Assembly: GCA_036426205.1 (NCBI GenBank)
Contig: CM071574.1
Coordinates: forward strand, 16,024,698 to 16,088,697
Direction: 5' to 3'
Length of the DNA stretch: 64,000 nt
Origin: Ascaphus truei
Taxonomy: Eukaryota; Chordata; Amphibia; Anura; Ascaphidae
Both the position numbers and the translations under genes were made by a program. Numbering within the stretch: the first letter of the stretch is position 1; every line of letters starts with the position of its first letter. Under the pieces are notes generated by a model. That model saw nothing but the letters and a program-made list of their open reading frames with translations. It ran no database searches and was not told where the DNA came from. Positions 1 to 11,345 of this stretch are shown here, piece after piece.

Positions 1-499
1 CAACGGGACGCTACATGATGTCAAGCCACCACATGACGCCTCAGTGCCATAAGGCATGACACTGTGTGACTCCCCGATGTCACGTAGCGTCCCGTTGTCC
101 TGGCAACGCGGCGACATTTGTTGTCGCGCACTCATGTTTTGACTTGATTTGCGGGGGGAGATGCCAAGAAATGCAGACGGTAAGAGAAAGAAATATATAA
201 GAGAAAGATAAACGTAAAAAAAAATTATCTCCGTGTTAGCCTTCAATAGAAGGTGGCAACCCTGTATAGCACTGATGTTCTGAAATTGTAAGCCTGTGCT
301 TTGTTGCTTGTATGGGTGCTTCGCCCATGGCTTACAATGCTAAACATCTGCAGGCAAGATCTCTGTGTCCCCAAAGACTGCACAGTCCTAACTTACAACC
401 AATTCAACTTTCCACAGGACCAAACGATTCTAAGATTTTTTTCTTACCTAATTCCAATTTTCCTTTACGATCTACAAGTTCCATTTATTTTTATTTTAG

Positions 500-661
500 G
501 ATTCCATGTATGTGCTTCAGGATGGCTGAATCGAGGAAGAGTTGGTTATCCCATAGTAAAACCAACATTCAATTGTGGATTTGGAAAAACAGGCATTATT
601 GACTACGGTTTTCGGCTAAACAAGAGTGAAAGATGGGATGTCTACTGCTACAACCCCCATG
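500..661 (+). CDS. TNFAIP6: TNFAIP6 exon: C-terminal half of Link domain
   Basis: The exon enters on the last two bases of a Gly codon after TTTTAG and leaves in phase 1 at GTATTG. It encodes the Link-domain core with FHVCASGW, GRVGYPIVKP, NCGFGKTGIIDYG and RSERW-like (KSERWDVYCYNPH) blocks. The residues equivalent to Tyr59, Phe70, Tyr78 and Arg81 of the human Link module, known hyaluronan contacts or neighbours, are all present. So are the Cys residues that make the Link disulphides in this half. The domain should therefore be able to bind hyaluronan (inference). Confidence 0.96.
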
Positions 662-3600
662 GTATTGTAAAAGGAACAGAATGTTTATGCAGCGCTTTAA
701 ACGTTTGAAGGAGAAGTGTTGAAGTTATCATTCAATGCAAAATAATATTTGTAAAAGGGAGAACTCAAATAAAAAAAAATGAAAAAGCAAAAGAATACAC
801 TACATTTCAACCTCGCATAACGGTTGACAAAAGATCCTGCACATTCAAAGTATAAATATAGAAATATATATTATATAAACATCATCAAACATAATGCATA
901 AAGTATATATAAAATATATACATTCATTATTTCTAAACCTCAAAGTTAAAATATATACTGGGGTAAAAACGACACAAAATTATAAAAATGGTCCTTGGGA
1001 GTGAAATATTTCCAAATCACATCAAATCATTTACATACATGTAAACATGTTTTAAGTATGCTGTATCAAGGAAGGTGGCCTACCTACATTGTACCATAAG
1101 TAGTATCATGGGTATTTGAAGCACAATCAAGATGTATGTAGCTTCTATGTCAGGGGTCTCCAAACTCAGTCCTCAAAGGTCACCAACAGGTCGGCTTTTA
1201 TGGATATCCCTGTTTCAGCACAGGTGGCTCAATGGGAGAGGCGTGAGGAACCTGGTTCAATTCCCGGTGTCGGCCCCTTGTGACCTTGGGCAAGTAACTT
1301 TATCTCCCTGCAGGGCCTTGTGCCTGCAAAATGTCTCTGTAAAGCACTACATAAAACTCACTCAGCATATATGATATAGTTATATATATATATATATATA
1401 TAGATATATATATATATATATATATATATACTATATATATATATATCTATATATATATATAAGCTTACAATGCTTTGGCCACAAGGGTTCCATAAACAAT
1501 CATAAACCTTTTTCCATGAGATTATTATTTTATCTTAGCCTAATTGGTAGGAGCGCAGGAATCGTTCTTTTTGTTTTTCTATATGTTAAGGCCTATCTTT
1601 TTATCTGCAGCAAACATCTATAGGGAGGAGTGCGGTATTATGTACAGTTTTTCATAAAACTAGCAGCGCTATACAAGAACATGCTATTATTATTATTATT
1701 ATTAATCAGTGGCTCAGTCTTTGACCTCAGGTCTTTGACTTGAGCCACCTGTGCTGAAACAGAGATATTCATAAAAGCCAGCGTGTTGGGAGCCCTTGAG
1801 GACTAAGTTTAGAGACCCCTGTTCTATGTCAATCATTTGTACTGCATGCCATTCAACAAATCAGTGCCATACTTACTAAGCAGTGCTGTGCCATAAGACA
1901 CCTTTCCGTACTTTCCCATAACGGGGCCTTTATCTCGGGAAGCAGGAGGTTCCCGGACCTGAAATCAACGCGGTTCTGCTCCGGATACCCCCTGCTCACA
2001 TACAATAGTATTACATATTTTTATTAAAACCCTACAATCGCTGGCGAGATATGAGCAGGGAGAGGCGGCTCTATATGCAGTTGGCCAGCCCATATCGCTG
2101 CAGATCCAAGGGTTTTAACTTTTGAGAGAGGCGAAATGACATCGCTGCTCCTCGCCAGTTTGGTCATTTAGCTATCGCAGGTCTTCAGAGTCTTTCTGAA
2201 TACTGTGATAACTACACTGACAAAACTGGCAGCGTAAGAGGCCCAGCGAGATGTTTTATGAAGGCTAATATCCTAGGCCCCTATGTGTAGGGATTCCAGT
2301 GTTGGGTTTAAACAAAAAATAGAACACTGGAAAAATATCAGTGACCTATCATCTGGCACCTCTGCTGAAATGCAGTAAAAAAACAGAAATGATGCTTTAT
2401 TTCCTACTGAATTCCAACTCTTGTAAACAGCTTAGTCATAGGTAGGAAACAAAAACAACACAAGGGGATAAAAACTGCAGTGATATACGCCACATTCAAA
2501 TGTCTCCATTTATTTCTCATTGTTAACACTGATAAACACTTTTTTTTAAATTAAATTTAAACGGAAAACAAAACCATTAAACACTTATTTTACAAAATAG
2601 AAAAAAGAAACACTGAAAAACAAAATCCCTAGCTATCGGATAAGAAAATATTGTCCTTATGAGCAGGTATTATCGCTCCTAGTGGCAAAACAGCCAGGTG
2701 TGACTTTTGGCACAGTTCCTTGTATAAATACGTTGACTCGGAAATATGTGTTATTGCAATCGATGGTGTTTTCAAATGTCTACCTTAGAAGTTTTGTATA
2801 TTAACACAATTTTAATTTGAGCAGCATTCGGACACAATATGCAGCAAATAAAAATACCACTTGAGGTGCATTTGCATGTCTCAGACAGGTCTGCAACCCT
2901 GTCTTCCCCTATTATCGCTTAGCAAACAGTGCTTCCACTGCAGCCGTGGATTCTGGGTAATGACATGCAAATGAGCAACGTGAGTTTACTTCTCATCCAT
3001 TTACAAACATGTACTTCAATTAAAATCCCCCATGTGGTACATTTGTATGATCTTGCATTTTAATAGGATTGGATTATTTCTGTGTGTATTTTAGCAAAGG
3101 AATGTGGTGGAGTACTGACAGATCAAGAGAGAATCATTAAGTCCCCGGGTTACCCGGATGAATATGAAAATGAACAAATCTGCTCTTGGCATATAAGACT
3201 GAACTTTGGCCAGCGTATTTACTTGCAGTTTCTGGATTTTGATGTTGAAGATGACACTGACTGTCTGTCTGACTACTTTGAAGTATATGATAGCTATGAC
3301 GATCTCCACGGATTTGTGGGAAGGTAATAATGATTCTTATTTCCTGTGGAATCTTGTTCCCCCTCACTAGGGCCGCCGATAGCTTTCAGGACTAGAGATT
3401 CCACTGGGACCCCCAGCGTCAGCTGCCTTGCGAGCCCCCCTCTTTATCTTACAACCACCTCTCACACACATCGGCCGCGCTCTCACCCCCTCTGTTTCTC
3501 TCCCCCATCTCACACTCACCCCATATTTCTCTCCCACTCATCACACTTCTCACCCTCTGTCTCTCAGTACCCCCTCACTGTTCCTCCCCCTTACACTCCC

Positions 3601-4450
3601 AACTCTCCCCTTCCCTCTTACATACCCACTCTACCTCTATACCTCTCCCCTCTATTACACCCCTCCCCCTCTCTTGCTCACTCACTTTTCCCCTTCCTCG
3701 TACTCTCACTCCCCCCTCCCTCTCTTACTCTCTTTCCCCCATACCACTCTTGCTTACTCCCCCTCTCACTCCATCCCTCCCCCCCTCACTCTTCTCTCTC
3801 ACTCCTCCACCTCACCCTCTCTTACACCCCCTATCTCACTCACTCTCCCCCTCCTCCTCTTTCACTCAATGCCACGTCCTCTCACATAATCAACACACAT
3901 ACACACTTTACAATCCCGTGAACTGATGCAGAAGTTGGGCCCGACTTTCGCCTACGAGCAGCACACGCAGGGGAGGGACGTGGGGTGAAGGTGACTGCAG
4001 CTGGGGAGAGCTGTGGCCCAGCAGCCAACAGAGGCCTGGCAGACGCAAAAGTAGAGCCTGACCTCCGGCCGGGCCCCCGGTAGCCACTGGACCCAGAACA
4101 TTTGTCCCAGCTATCCCCCCCTGTTAGCTGCCCTGCCCCCCACTGTTCTAAGATAATGCTGTAATGAGTTGTATTAACCGCATTATACACAGTAATACAT
4201 GAAGGTTTATATACTTTTAGAAAACAAATCTAAACATATTTTCACATCTGTTTTCAGTATTTGTCTTCTGTCTTGAATTTCAGGTACTGCGGTGACGAGC
4301 TTCCTGATGACATTATTAGTACAGGTAACCATAATGCAGGAGTCCACAGATTCTATTATTTGTAAAATACAATGCTTAGCAGCTTTATAAAGTATAGGAA
4401 TGAAAATACATTCCAGTAATATGTGTGTATATGTGTGCATGTGTGTACAA

Positions 4451-4485
<35 letters not shown>

Positions 4486-5408
4486 ATCCCATACTCCTTT
4501 TGTTTATGGGGGAAGAATGTTTCCTCCTGGAGAGAAAATATCTTCCGTGCAGTTGTCATGTTCAATACGAGGCATCGGAGAGAAAGCTGCAAAATTGACA
4601 TTGTAATATAATGGTGACACGGCGGCCATGTTTGTAGGTTTTTTTTGTGCCAAACACTGGCACAAAAACACTGCGGATATCTCAGGAGCCACAGGGTCTT
4701 TGGACTTCTTGGGGCCAAGGAGCAGTTCCGGTGGATCCCTGGTTCAGATAAGCTTTGAAAAAGAAAACATGGGGGTTATTTAAGGAGATTGCTGCTTGTA
4801 TTGCATATGTGGCCTTTTGTTAACCCTACTATAGTGCTAGAACAGACGTTAGGGACCTCCACACCTCCTGAACTGGTAAAGAATAAAATGATGCTTTGAT
4901 ATAGATCCTGAAGAATAAAACAGAAAAAATATCACATTCCCGTGAACAGTTCTAGTATTGAAAAAGGGGGAAGAGATTGCCAGTTGCTGGATCACTAGCT
5001 ACCGAAGCTTGTAAGATGCTCAAACGATCGTTTCCTTGGAGCCACATAAGAAACTTCTCCAAGTGGTAGGATGTGTGAAACACGATACATATGGCGATTG
5101 ATTTCATCATTATTTTTCCCAAGCTCCTATTGAACTGTGGTTACCTCCCAAATAGTGGTCTGTGATATGATGCGAGGTGCCCCTTCCCAGACGCACTCAA
5201 ACATAATTATAAGGATATTACTTTCTTTGCATATTTACGTTTTTGTTTTTTTGTTCCAGGAAATGTCATGACTTTAAAGTTTTTGTCAGACGGCTCCATA
5301 ACTGCAGGAGGATTTCAGATCAAGTACACTGCTGTGGATCCACCTTTGGAATTAGCCGAGATGAACAATTTCACTTTAACTCCTGAAACCAATATTAACT
5401 TTAATTAA
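500..5408 (+). CDS. TNFAIP6: TNFAIP6 (TSG-6), 3' four coding exons; 5' end outside window
   Basis: Secreted hyaluronan-binding protein of inflammation and ovulation. In mammals it transfers inter-alpha-inhibitor heavy chains to hyaluronan. Coding exons are 500-661, 3095-3323, 4284-4324 and 5260-5408, all with AG/GT borders and phases that join exactly (1, 2, 1, then stop TAA at 5406-5408). The first exon encodes the second half of the Link domain, and the next three encode a CUB domain and a short tail. Identity to human TSG-6 as I remember it is high throughout, with long identical runs in both domains. The signal peptide and first half of the Link domain are not in bases 1-499, so the gene starts upstream. 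RIF1 follows on the same strand, as in human. No canonical AATAAA was seen in the roughly 180 bases after the stop. Product call is very secure. Confidence 0.96.
1226..1706 (+). repeat. tRNA-derived SINE (split)
   Basis: A Pol III box B-like GGTTCAATTCC lies near 1253, followed by the 'ccttgtgaccttgggcaagt' core. The 'tgtctctgtaaagc' tail ends with the 'gcgctatacaagaacatg' block and (ATT)n. The tail is split by the insert at 1359-1652. The same SINE type recurs near 31240, 37500 and 49090. Confidence 0.75.
1378..1462. repeat. (TA)n microsatellite
   Basis: An almost pure TA dinucleotide run, part of the insert at 1359-1652 in the nested repeat. Confidence 0.9.
2855..2990. repeat. interspersed palindromic repeat, copy 1
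   Basis: Carries 'gcatttgcatgtctcagaca' and 'ggattctgggtaatgacatg'. The same arms recur at about 5600-6005 and at 51600-51870, in either orientation. It looks like a non-autonomous DNA transposon; no clear target duplication was seen. Confidence 0.6.
3095..3323 (+). CDS. TNFAIP6: TNFAIP6 exon: first part of CUB domain
   Basis: Begins in phase with the previous exon and opens with AKECGG, the usual CUB start in TSG-6. It continues through the conserved SPGYPDEYENEQ, CSWHI and FLDFDVEDD stretches and YDSYDDLHGFVG. Paired Cys residues and the acidic DxxD/YDSYDD ligands typical of calcium-binding CUB domains are visible. The donor is AAG|GTAATA in phase 2. Confidence 0.96.
3395..3925. repeat. 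polypyrimidine (CT/CCCTCA) low-complexity tract
   Basis: About 500 bases of almost pure C/T with CTCACT and CCCTC units, in a TNFAIP6 intron. The open frames across it are Ser/Pro/Leu/His low complexity with no domain, so I do not call a gene. It is followed to about 4165 by a GC-rich block of unknown origin. Confidence 0.85.
4284..4324 (+). CDS. TNFAIP6: TNFAIP6 exon: small CUB exon
   Basis: A 41-base exon between TTTCAG and GTAACC. It encodes RYCGDELPDDIIST, identical to the human block as I remember it. Both flanking phases (2 in, 1 out) match the neighbouring exons. Confidence 0.95.
4447..4486. repeat. (CA)n(TA)n microsatellite
   Basis: A compound CA then TA dinucleotide run in a TNFAIP6 intron. 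Confidence 0.85.
5260..5408 (+). CDS. TNFAIP6: TNFAIP6 last coding exon: end of CUB and C-terminal tail
   Basis: Starts after GTTCCAG and encodes GNVMTLKFLSDGSITAGGFQ, the last CUB strand. The short polar tail that follows contains an NFT glycosylation sequon, and the stop is TAA. The tail is shorter than the human one as I recall it and differs from it in sequence, while the CUB part is nearly identical. Confidence 0.95.
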
Positions 5409-6538
5409 ACAATTGAACGTACGCATCAGCACTGTTTCAGAATGGTTTTCAATGCAAAACAATCTGTAAATCACTTTGTGTTTCTATATCCTATGGCTGA
5501 ATCATTCGATCCCAAAAGCTTAAACATAAAATAAGTTACAATATGGCAAGTAAAAAAGTGACAAAAACTCTCTACTGTACAGTGTACAACCAGCAAAAAT
5601 ACCACTTGTGGGCACATTTGCATCTCAGACAGCTGTCTGCAAGTACGTTTACTGGCTATGCACTTTAACCCGGGCTGTGTCGAACAAGCTGTGTAATATG
5701 GCAGGCATAAGCTTATAGGGGTTCATGTTAAAATGGACAAGAAAATAGTGACACACTGCGAGTGCTCCATTGCATGTCATTACCCAGAATCCCCTGGCTG
5801 CAGTGGAAGCACTCTGGCTCAAACTTTGGACTTTGGTTATTGCACAATATTAGAAAACGACAACTTGTGTTAATACCTGACTCAGTCCTCCAATCCAGTA
5901 CACACAGTAGGTTACTTTATACTATTGCAGTGGAAGCATTATATGCTAAAAGATAATGGGGAAAGGCAGGGTCGGAGACATGTAAATGTGCTCACAAGTG
6001 TTATTTTTATTTGCTTAACACAGTCTAAAAATAGTGGATAGAGTATTATACAGAGCCACATCCAGTATGTTGTATAATGACAGATGCAGAAACATAGTGA
6101 CCCTTTCTGTGCCCTTAGAGTGTCAATGGATTTATGGTATTATTCAATAAGATCTAATGCTGCCGATCACAAACCCAATCTCGATAAATTAAGATGCCAT
6201 ACAACAGGAGGTGCATTTTGCAGAGGAATTCGACCAATAAGGCCCAAATCAGCAAAGCTCTGTTAAGTCAGGGCTTGTAACGGGACATCACCTAATTTAA
6301 GAACGGGCGTTATGTTACTTGAGGTTAACGCAAATCCTAAAGATAATTTTATATGTGAATGTTGTTCTAAATCTCCTTAGCATGCAAGTAGGCTTCATGT
6401 CATGCTAATACAGCATAACATTGCATTATCTTCCAATAACGTGACAAGAAGTATTTCATAGCATTACAGAACCCGAAATCGATTTTAACTCAAGTTGAGA
6501 AAGAGAGGAGAAAGAAATAATGCTGGAAATACCACTGT
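5409..6538. other. TNFAIP6 3' flank / intergenic, no gene seen
   Basis: Probable TNFAIP6 3' UTR followed by a copy of the palindromic repeat also seen at 2855 and 51600 (about 5597-5800, with its inverted arm near 5930-6005). The rest is AT-rich with no supported coding frame. Confidence 0.55.
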
Positions 6539-7161
6539 TGTTAACTCAGGGGTGTGCAAACTGGGGGGCGCAAGGTTTTTCTGGGGGGGGCGGGGGCGGT
6601 TGCAGAGGCCCCGCACTCTTCTCCAAGGCATTAAAATTAAATGCCGGGGCATCGTGTGAGGCCTCTGCAACCACAATTTACCGAGATTCAGACGGCATCT
6701 GGATGCGTCTCCATGGCAAGGCGGCGTAAATTGACGCTGCGGGGTCATGTAGCGTGATGTCACATGACCCCACGCATCATTTGACACTGCACTTAGCGAA
6801 GGAGGGGGCGCGAGCACCGGGGAACATAAGGCAGAGAGGCGCAAGATGTTCTGAGGGGGCACGGCAGTTTAGAGGTCCCACGCTCTCCCCCCAGGCATTT
6901 AAATTAAATGCCGGGAGGCCACGGGAGACCTCTATAAACACACTTACCTTACATTCCAGCGATGCGTCGTCATGGTAACCCAGTGTCAAATGACACCACG
7001 GGGTCACGTGACGTCATGTTTCCATGGTAATGTGACATCACATCACCCCACGAGTCATTTGATGCCGGGGCTGAGACGAGGGGGGGGGGGGGGGGAACGT
7101 GCGAGCCGCAGAGCACGCAGGGGTGCGCACAGGGGAAAGTGTGCGCATCCCTCGGTTAACT
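6539..7161. mobile_element. hAT-type MITE, GC-rich, with target duplication
   Basis: The element is 6547-7153, with left end CAGGGGTGTGCAAACTGGGG and right end near GTGCGCATCCCTC. Flanks are TGTTAACT and GGTTAACT, an 8-bp duplication with one mismatch. Inside are repeated arms with 'gcatttaaattaaatgccgg', and a G-run at 7080-7095. Related copies are at 48776 and near 37714. Confidence 0.75.
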
Positions 7162-8867
7162 CATGCCTAACTGTGGCATTATACCTGTCCAGACCCTATA
7201 AAACCCCTATTTCAGGGTCTGGATGTGAGTATGTGCAAGTTTAGGTATGCCCCAACTAATAAAACGTTACGTCCCAGATTTAACCTTAACGCACTTGTGT
7301 GTATACGCGCTGTTACCTGATTTGCATATGACGCGCATGTCATTAGCACTATTGGCCATTACAGTTAATGCTATGCTCTTTTCAGAAGAAAACATGACTT
7401 GACGTAAATGTGTCCGTGGTTCGGTTAACGTCACAATAAGTCATTTGATGGTGTTTTATCGGTCTGGGCTTTTGTCATTCATTCAATACACATTAGTTAA
7501 GAAATCATGCTATTTGCATTTGTAGAATTATTTTTTCCTCATAATGTACGACAGCTAGGAAAATCACGAGAGAATATTACATTTGGAAATAACATTTCAA
7601 CCTGAAATACCATGAATGTTTTTTTAGGAATGGCAATGCATACGGAACCCACTCTTATTCTTCAACCTACATCAAAGTTGCAATCCACACGGGTGATTAT
7701 TTTTAGCGTTTTTTTTTACACAGGATTGAAGCAGGGAGTCTCTGAGCTGAACGCCATCGATTTCAGCTCCAGGAACCCACTGCTTGCAGAGATACCTACC
7801 TCCATAGGGGGTGCCGGTATTCGCACCGCACGGCTAGCAGGGATTACATCATGACGGTTTTTCAAAACGCTCGTGCTGTGCGGGTCAATGATGTTATCTG
7901 TGCGGCTTCCTATTGGCTCACGTGACGCGGGAGCTTTAAACTTACACGCGATACCGGCACCCACTTTGGAGTATCTGTGTAAGCAGGGGCTCCCCGAAGC
8001 TGAAATAATGGGGTTTCAGATCAGGAGATCTCTTACTACAGTATGTTAAAAAAAAAAAAATATTTGCACGCTTGGATTGCTCTTTGGACATTATATACAT
8101 AGGCAATATAAGCTAAACCAACCGGAGATGGATGATAAAATAGTATTTAAAATACTTTACAATACATATTTACCCCTTCGTAGCCCAAGTGGTCAACTAG
8201 TCATAAGTTTCCATGACTATCTTACCACAAAAGGGGTCATATCAATTTAAAACGACACTTCCTACCCCCCTTGTTCACCATAGCGGCTAGTAAAGCATCG
8301 CCATGCAATAACAAAAAAGAACCAACATGCAATCAGCGCTTTTCCTACTTATTGGAATCTGATATGTGATCACCCAGTGACACTTCTGATATAATAATAA
8401 TAATAATGGTATGCCGTGAATATTGCAATAAAGTCGGTGACGGAAGTCTCTATATATGCTTGGTTCTCTCAAAACCCAAAGTTATACACTTAACAACGAT
8501 GGTTCTTCTTGGTGCAGAGCTCGTTGAATAAATGAATATGGAAAAATGGCTCCGTTGTTCTTTAGATCAGACATCCATCTATAGATTCTTTTAACCAGAA
8601 ACAACTGCATGGAGATCTGTCAGGAACACCACCGCATCACGGAATAGACAACAAAACTAAGGGAAAACCATGGTGTAGTACTGTATGTCTATTCACCAAT
8701 GTGATTATATACACAATCTCCCAAGTGCACACTTATACTTTATCTACCTTTAGCACGTAAGAATAAAATCTTGCAGCAAAATCAGCTTCCCTCTATCGGT
8801 TGGGTCACTTTAGCTCTTGATAACGGACCTCACCATACTCTCCATAAACAAAAAGAGAGTATATATA
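7162..8867. other. Intergenic, repeat-derived; no gene seen
   Basis: Holds an inverted-repeat element at about 7725-8100. Its arms contain 'aagcaggg.tctc.g.agctgaa', and its centre contains 'gcggcttcctattgg'. The same family appears at about 63545-63935. The remainder is AT-rich with short open frames only. Confidence 0.5.
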
Positions 8868-9973
8868 TGTAGCCCTCTTTCTGACACTCTAAAGAGACTA
8901 TGGGTACTGCATACACCTGTGGCTCCAGGAGATCTGAGCCTCCGCTAGCTGGGAGCCTGGGGTAACACTTTATATTAGCGGCAGTGCCTCCACTTACCCA
9001 GGATACCCATCATGTAAGATTCCCCTGGGCAAGAAATATATCCACACACATATGCTTGAACGGACTTTACTATAATCACTAATACCTTATCACTTATCTT
9101 AGCACTTAGCATTGGCAACCATACATAACACACTGATAACTGATAATGTCCTTATAACGTTAGTGGCTCGGCCATGCTCCTATTGAGTAATGTCTCTGTC
9201 CCGTCACCGCGTGCCACCACACCGTGTCCATGTACTGTAATGTATTTGTATAGGCTCAGCCCTTTGGCCACTCCACTAGTGTCACCAAAAAGTGTTCCCT
9301 AAGGCGGGATCAGCGCCTGTTGACCGGTGTTGGTGCACTTGTAAATACCTTCCAGTCACTGCGGTGACCGGTGACAGCTTCGAAAAGGATCCGTCGTTCC
9401 AACGCTTTGATTCCTGATGTCGCATTGTCCAGCCGTCTGGTCCCAGATTACTGCAACAACCGCAACTCTGCACTTTGTCCCTAATTGTTACTCAGTAAGG
9501 GAATAACGCTACCACTATAGGGCGTCCCTGCTGCAACTCACTCTCTACGGTGGCTCAGGGATACTACTAGGACCTGCGGGGAAGATCTGTCCTATGCAGG
9601 CGGGTCACGGACCCCCTGCACCCACACTACCTCTTCCTTTGCCCTCCGGTTCCCCTCTGCCTAGCGTGGTCTCTCCCCCACGCTTCCAATTCCTCCCCCC
9701 GTCATTCCAACCCTCTGATTGGTTCCCAGACATCAGGTGACTGTGCTAGAGCTCATGGGAGTTGTAGTACACCAACGGAGCCTTTCCCTTATTGGCCCGT
9801 CGTTCGCGCGCTTGCATTGCGCATGCGCAACCTCTCTGCTCTGCCAGTGCCCTCTGAATGTTGCGCAATAAACATGGCGGCGCCCTATACTGTCGGGCCA
9901 CCGCGGAACCTACCCCACTCTCTCCGGGCACGCACTGCAACAGCATAAGGTGCCTAACACACACACCACTACA
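8868..9973. mobile_element. Probable solo LTR
   Basis: Begins TGTAGCCCTC and ends CACTACA, the TG...CA form of an LTR. It sits between TA-rich flanks and has a GC-rich, CCAAT-containing promoter-like end around 9770-9900. No internal region or second LTR is next to it. The target duplication cannot be read because both flanks are TA repeats. The boundaries are a judgement. Confidence 0.4.
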
Positions 9974-10456
9974 TTTATATATATATAGTTTAAAAACTTT
10001 TACATATTTATTATGCACACATAGCACTAGGAGTTACACTCACGAATTCCCATGTCTTTTGTGCTTTTCAAATGTATCGCCGTCAGCAATATGCGGGACT
10101 CGACCTGTGAGCGTCCCTCTTCTCTCTTACCTCACGGCCGCGTCTCGTGCCTCTCCTCCCCAGATAACGTCACCGATTTTTCACCAAACGTATTCCTACG
10201 TAATGAGGCTCCACCCAATACGTTTCGCAACTTCTATTGGTCGCTTCCTCAGGGATTCTTGCCAGATCGGTCTGTTAAGCCTTCGCATATACCTTGCTGT
10301 ATTGTTTGATTAACCCCATGGTTACTGAAAACAATGAATTGCCTTATATGAACGGAGCAATAGGCTAACATCAGTAATGGCAACATCATAAAACAAAACT
10401 ATGAATTACACTACAAACAGATGAAAGGAGGTGTACAGATAAAATCTTAATATATA

Positions 10457-11317
10457 TGTAGCGGTCATGTAAAATGCCTACAGTCATCTCTCCTGCTGGC
10501 AGCAAGGCCTGGTAAGTGTGGGCATGCCAGCAGTAATCATGGAGGTTTTCCCTCACACCCTGGTGGGGTGCCCTGTGTATGGATGGGACTGGTCACATGC
10601 TCTGACTCCATGGTTAGTGATGTCAGAGGTGTGTCAGCCTCAGAAGTTACATAAGCACAGCACTGTGTCTAAAGTTAGTTGCTGAAAGTACTAGTTCAAG
10701 GCTAGTTGCTGGAAAGTACTAGTTCAAGGCTAGTTGCTGGAAAGTACTAGTTCAAGGCTAGTTGCTGGAAAGTTCTGCAAGGTTCAGGAAGGAGTTCAGT
10801 TCTGCAGAGTGTTAGTTATGTTATAGTAACTCCATGGGAGACTGTGTCCAGGGACCTGGCACAGGGAGTGATTCCTGCGGGAATAGTGAATCCCTCATCT
10901 AGGTGACATACCTATCAAAGGGAGCACGGGCGAGATGATCGGCTAAATACCACCCCATTGTGGAGGGCAGCTATGCCCGTGACAATAAAGATGGAGCTGA
11001 TCAGAGAACCCCTGTGTGGGAGAGTCCATGATTACACAGGAGGTTGCATCACCGAGGAGTTCCTCGTCAGGATCATCCCCATGCGGACGCAGGGACCCTG
11101 GTGAGGTGGAGGCGCTGCACTGGAACTAGGTGAGACTCGCACACCTACCTCAGCTGCCTGTCTGACGGGTCCTCCCCACACCACATCATGCGGGAGACTC
11201 AGGAGTCCTGTAGCCAACAGGTGCACCACCCGCATACCCACACTGTAATGGGGGCGGTTAGACCACAGGGCCAATGTGAGATTGGGTGGGTCAGGCCGGG
11301 CCAGAAATACCGTTACA
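10457..11317 (+). repeat. 5' LTR of element A
   Basis: 861 bp, TG...CA ends. It contains about three tandem 28-bp units around 'gctagttgctggaaagtact' (about 10680-10775), which could be a U3 enhancer array. Closely matches 14986-15858 and about 23837-24690. More distantly it matches the LTRs of element B in the opposite orientation. Confidence 0.9.
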
Positions 11318-11345
11318 TTTGGAGGCGAGCTGCTGAGATCAGATC
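11318..11345 (+). other. Primer binding site, tRNA-Thr-like
   Basis: The sequence right after the 5' LTR reads TTTGGAGGCGAGCTGCTGAG. Element B has TTGGAGGCGCTGCTGAGA at the same place. The complement of the B site (TCTCAGCAGCGCCTCCA) fits the 3' end of vertebrate tRNA-Thr, which ends GCCTCCA. The tRNA match is from memory. Confidence 0.5.

Larger units (their letters stand above)
1143..1829. mobile_element. hAT-type MITE with nested SINE and a further insertion
   Basis: The outer element is 1151-1821, with ends CAGGGGTCTC and GAGACCCCTG. It is flanked by a perfect 8-bp duplication TTCTATGT (1143-1150 and 1822-1829), which is diagnostic of hAT-type transposition. Its two arms are inverted copies of the common arm containing 'cagcacaggtggctcaa'. 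Between the arms lies a tRNA-derived SINE, and inside the SINE a 294-bp TA-rich insert (1359-1652) is flanked by a 9-bp repeat, cataaaact. It lies in a TNFAIP6 intron. Confidence 0.85.

Noticed and set aside
1..150. Start of a gene or promoter at the window edge
   Set aside because: The CpG-rich 'tgtagcgtcccgtt' block matches the MITE at 60736-61045; it is a repeat end.
1226..1375. A tRNA gene
   Set aside because: Only a box B-like block and SINE core; no cloverleaf can be drawn.
3346..3921. 191-codon open frame on the + strand
   Set aside because: Pure Ser/Pro/Leu/His low complexity from a C/T tract inside a TNFAIP6 intron; no start context or domain.
9858..10313. 151-codon frame on the + strand
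   Set aside because: Begins in the probable solo LTR and runs into AT-rich repeat flank. No recognisable domain or splice signals.
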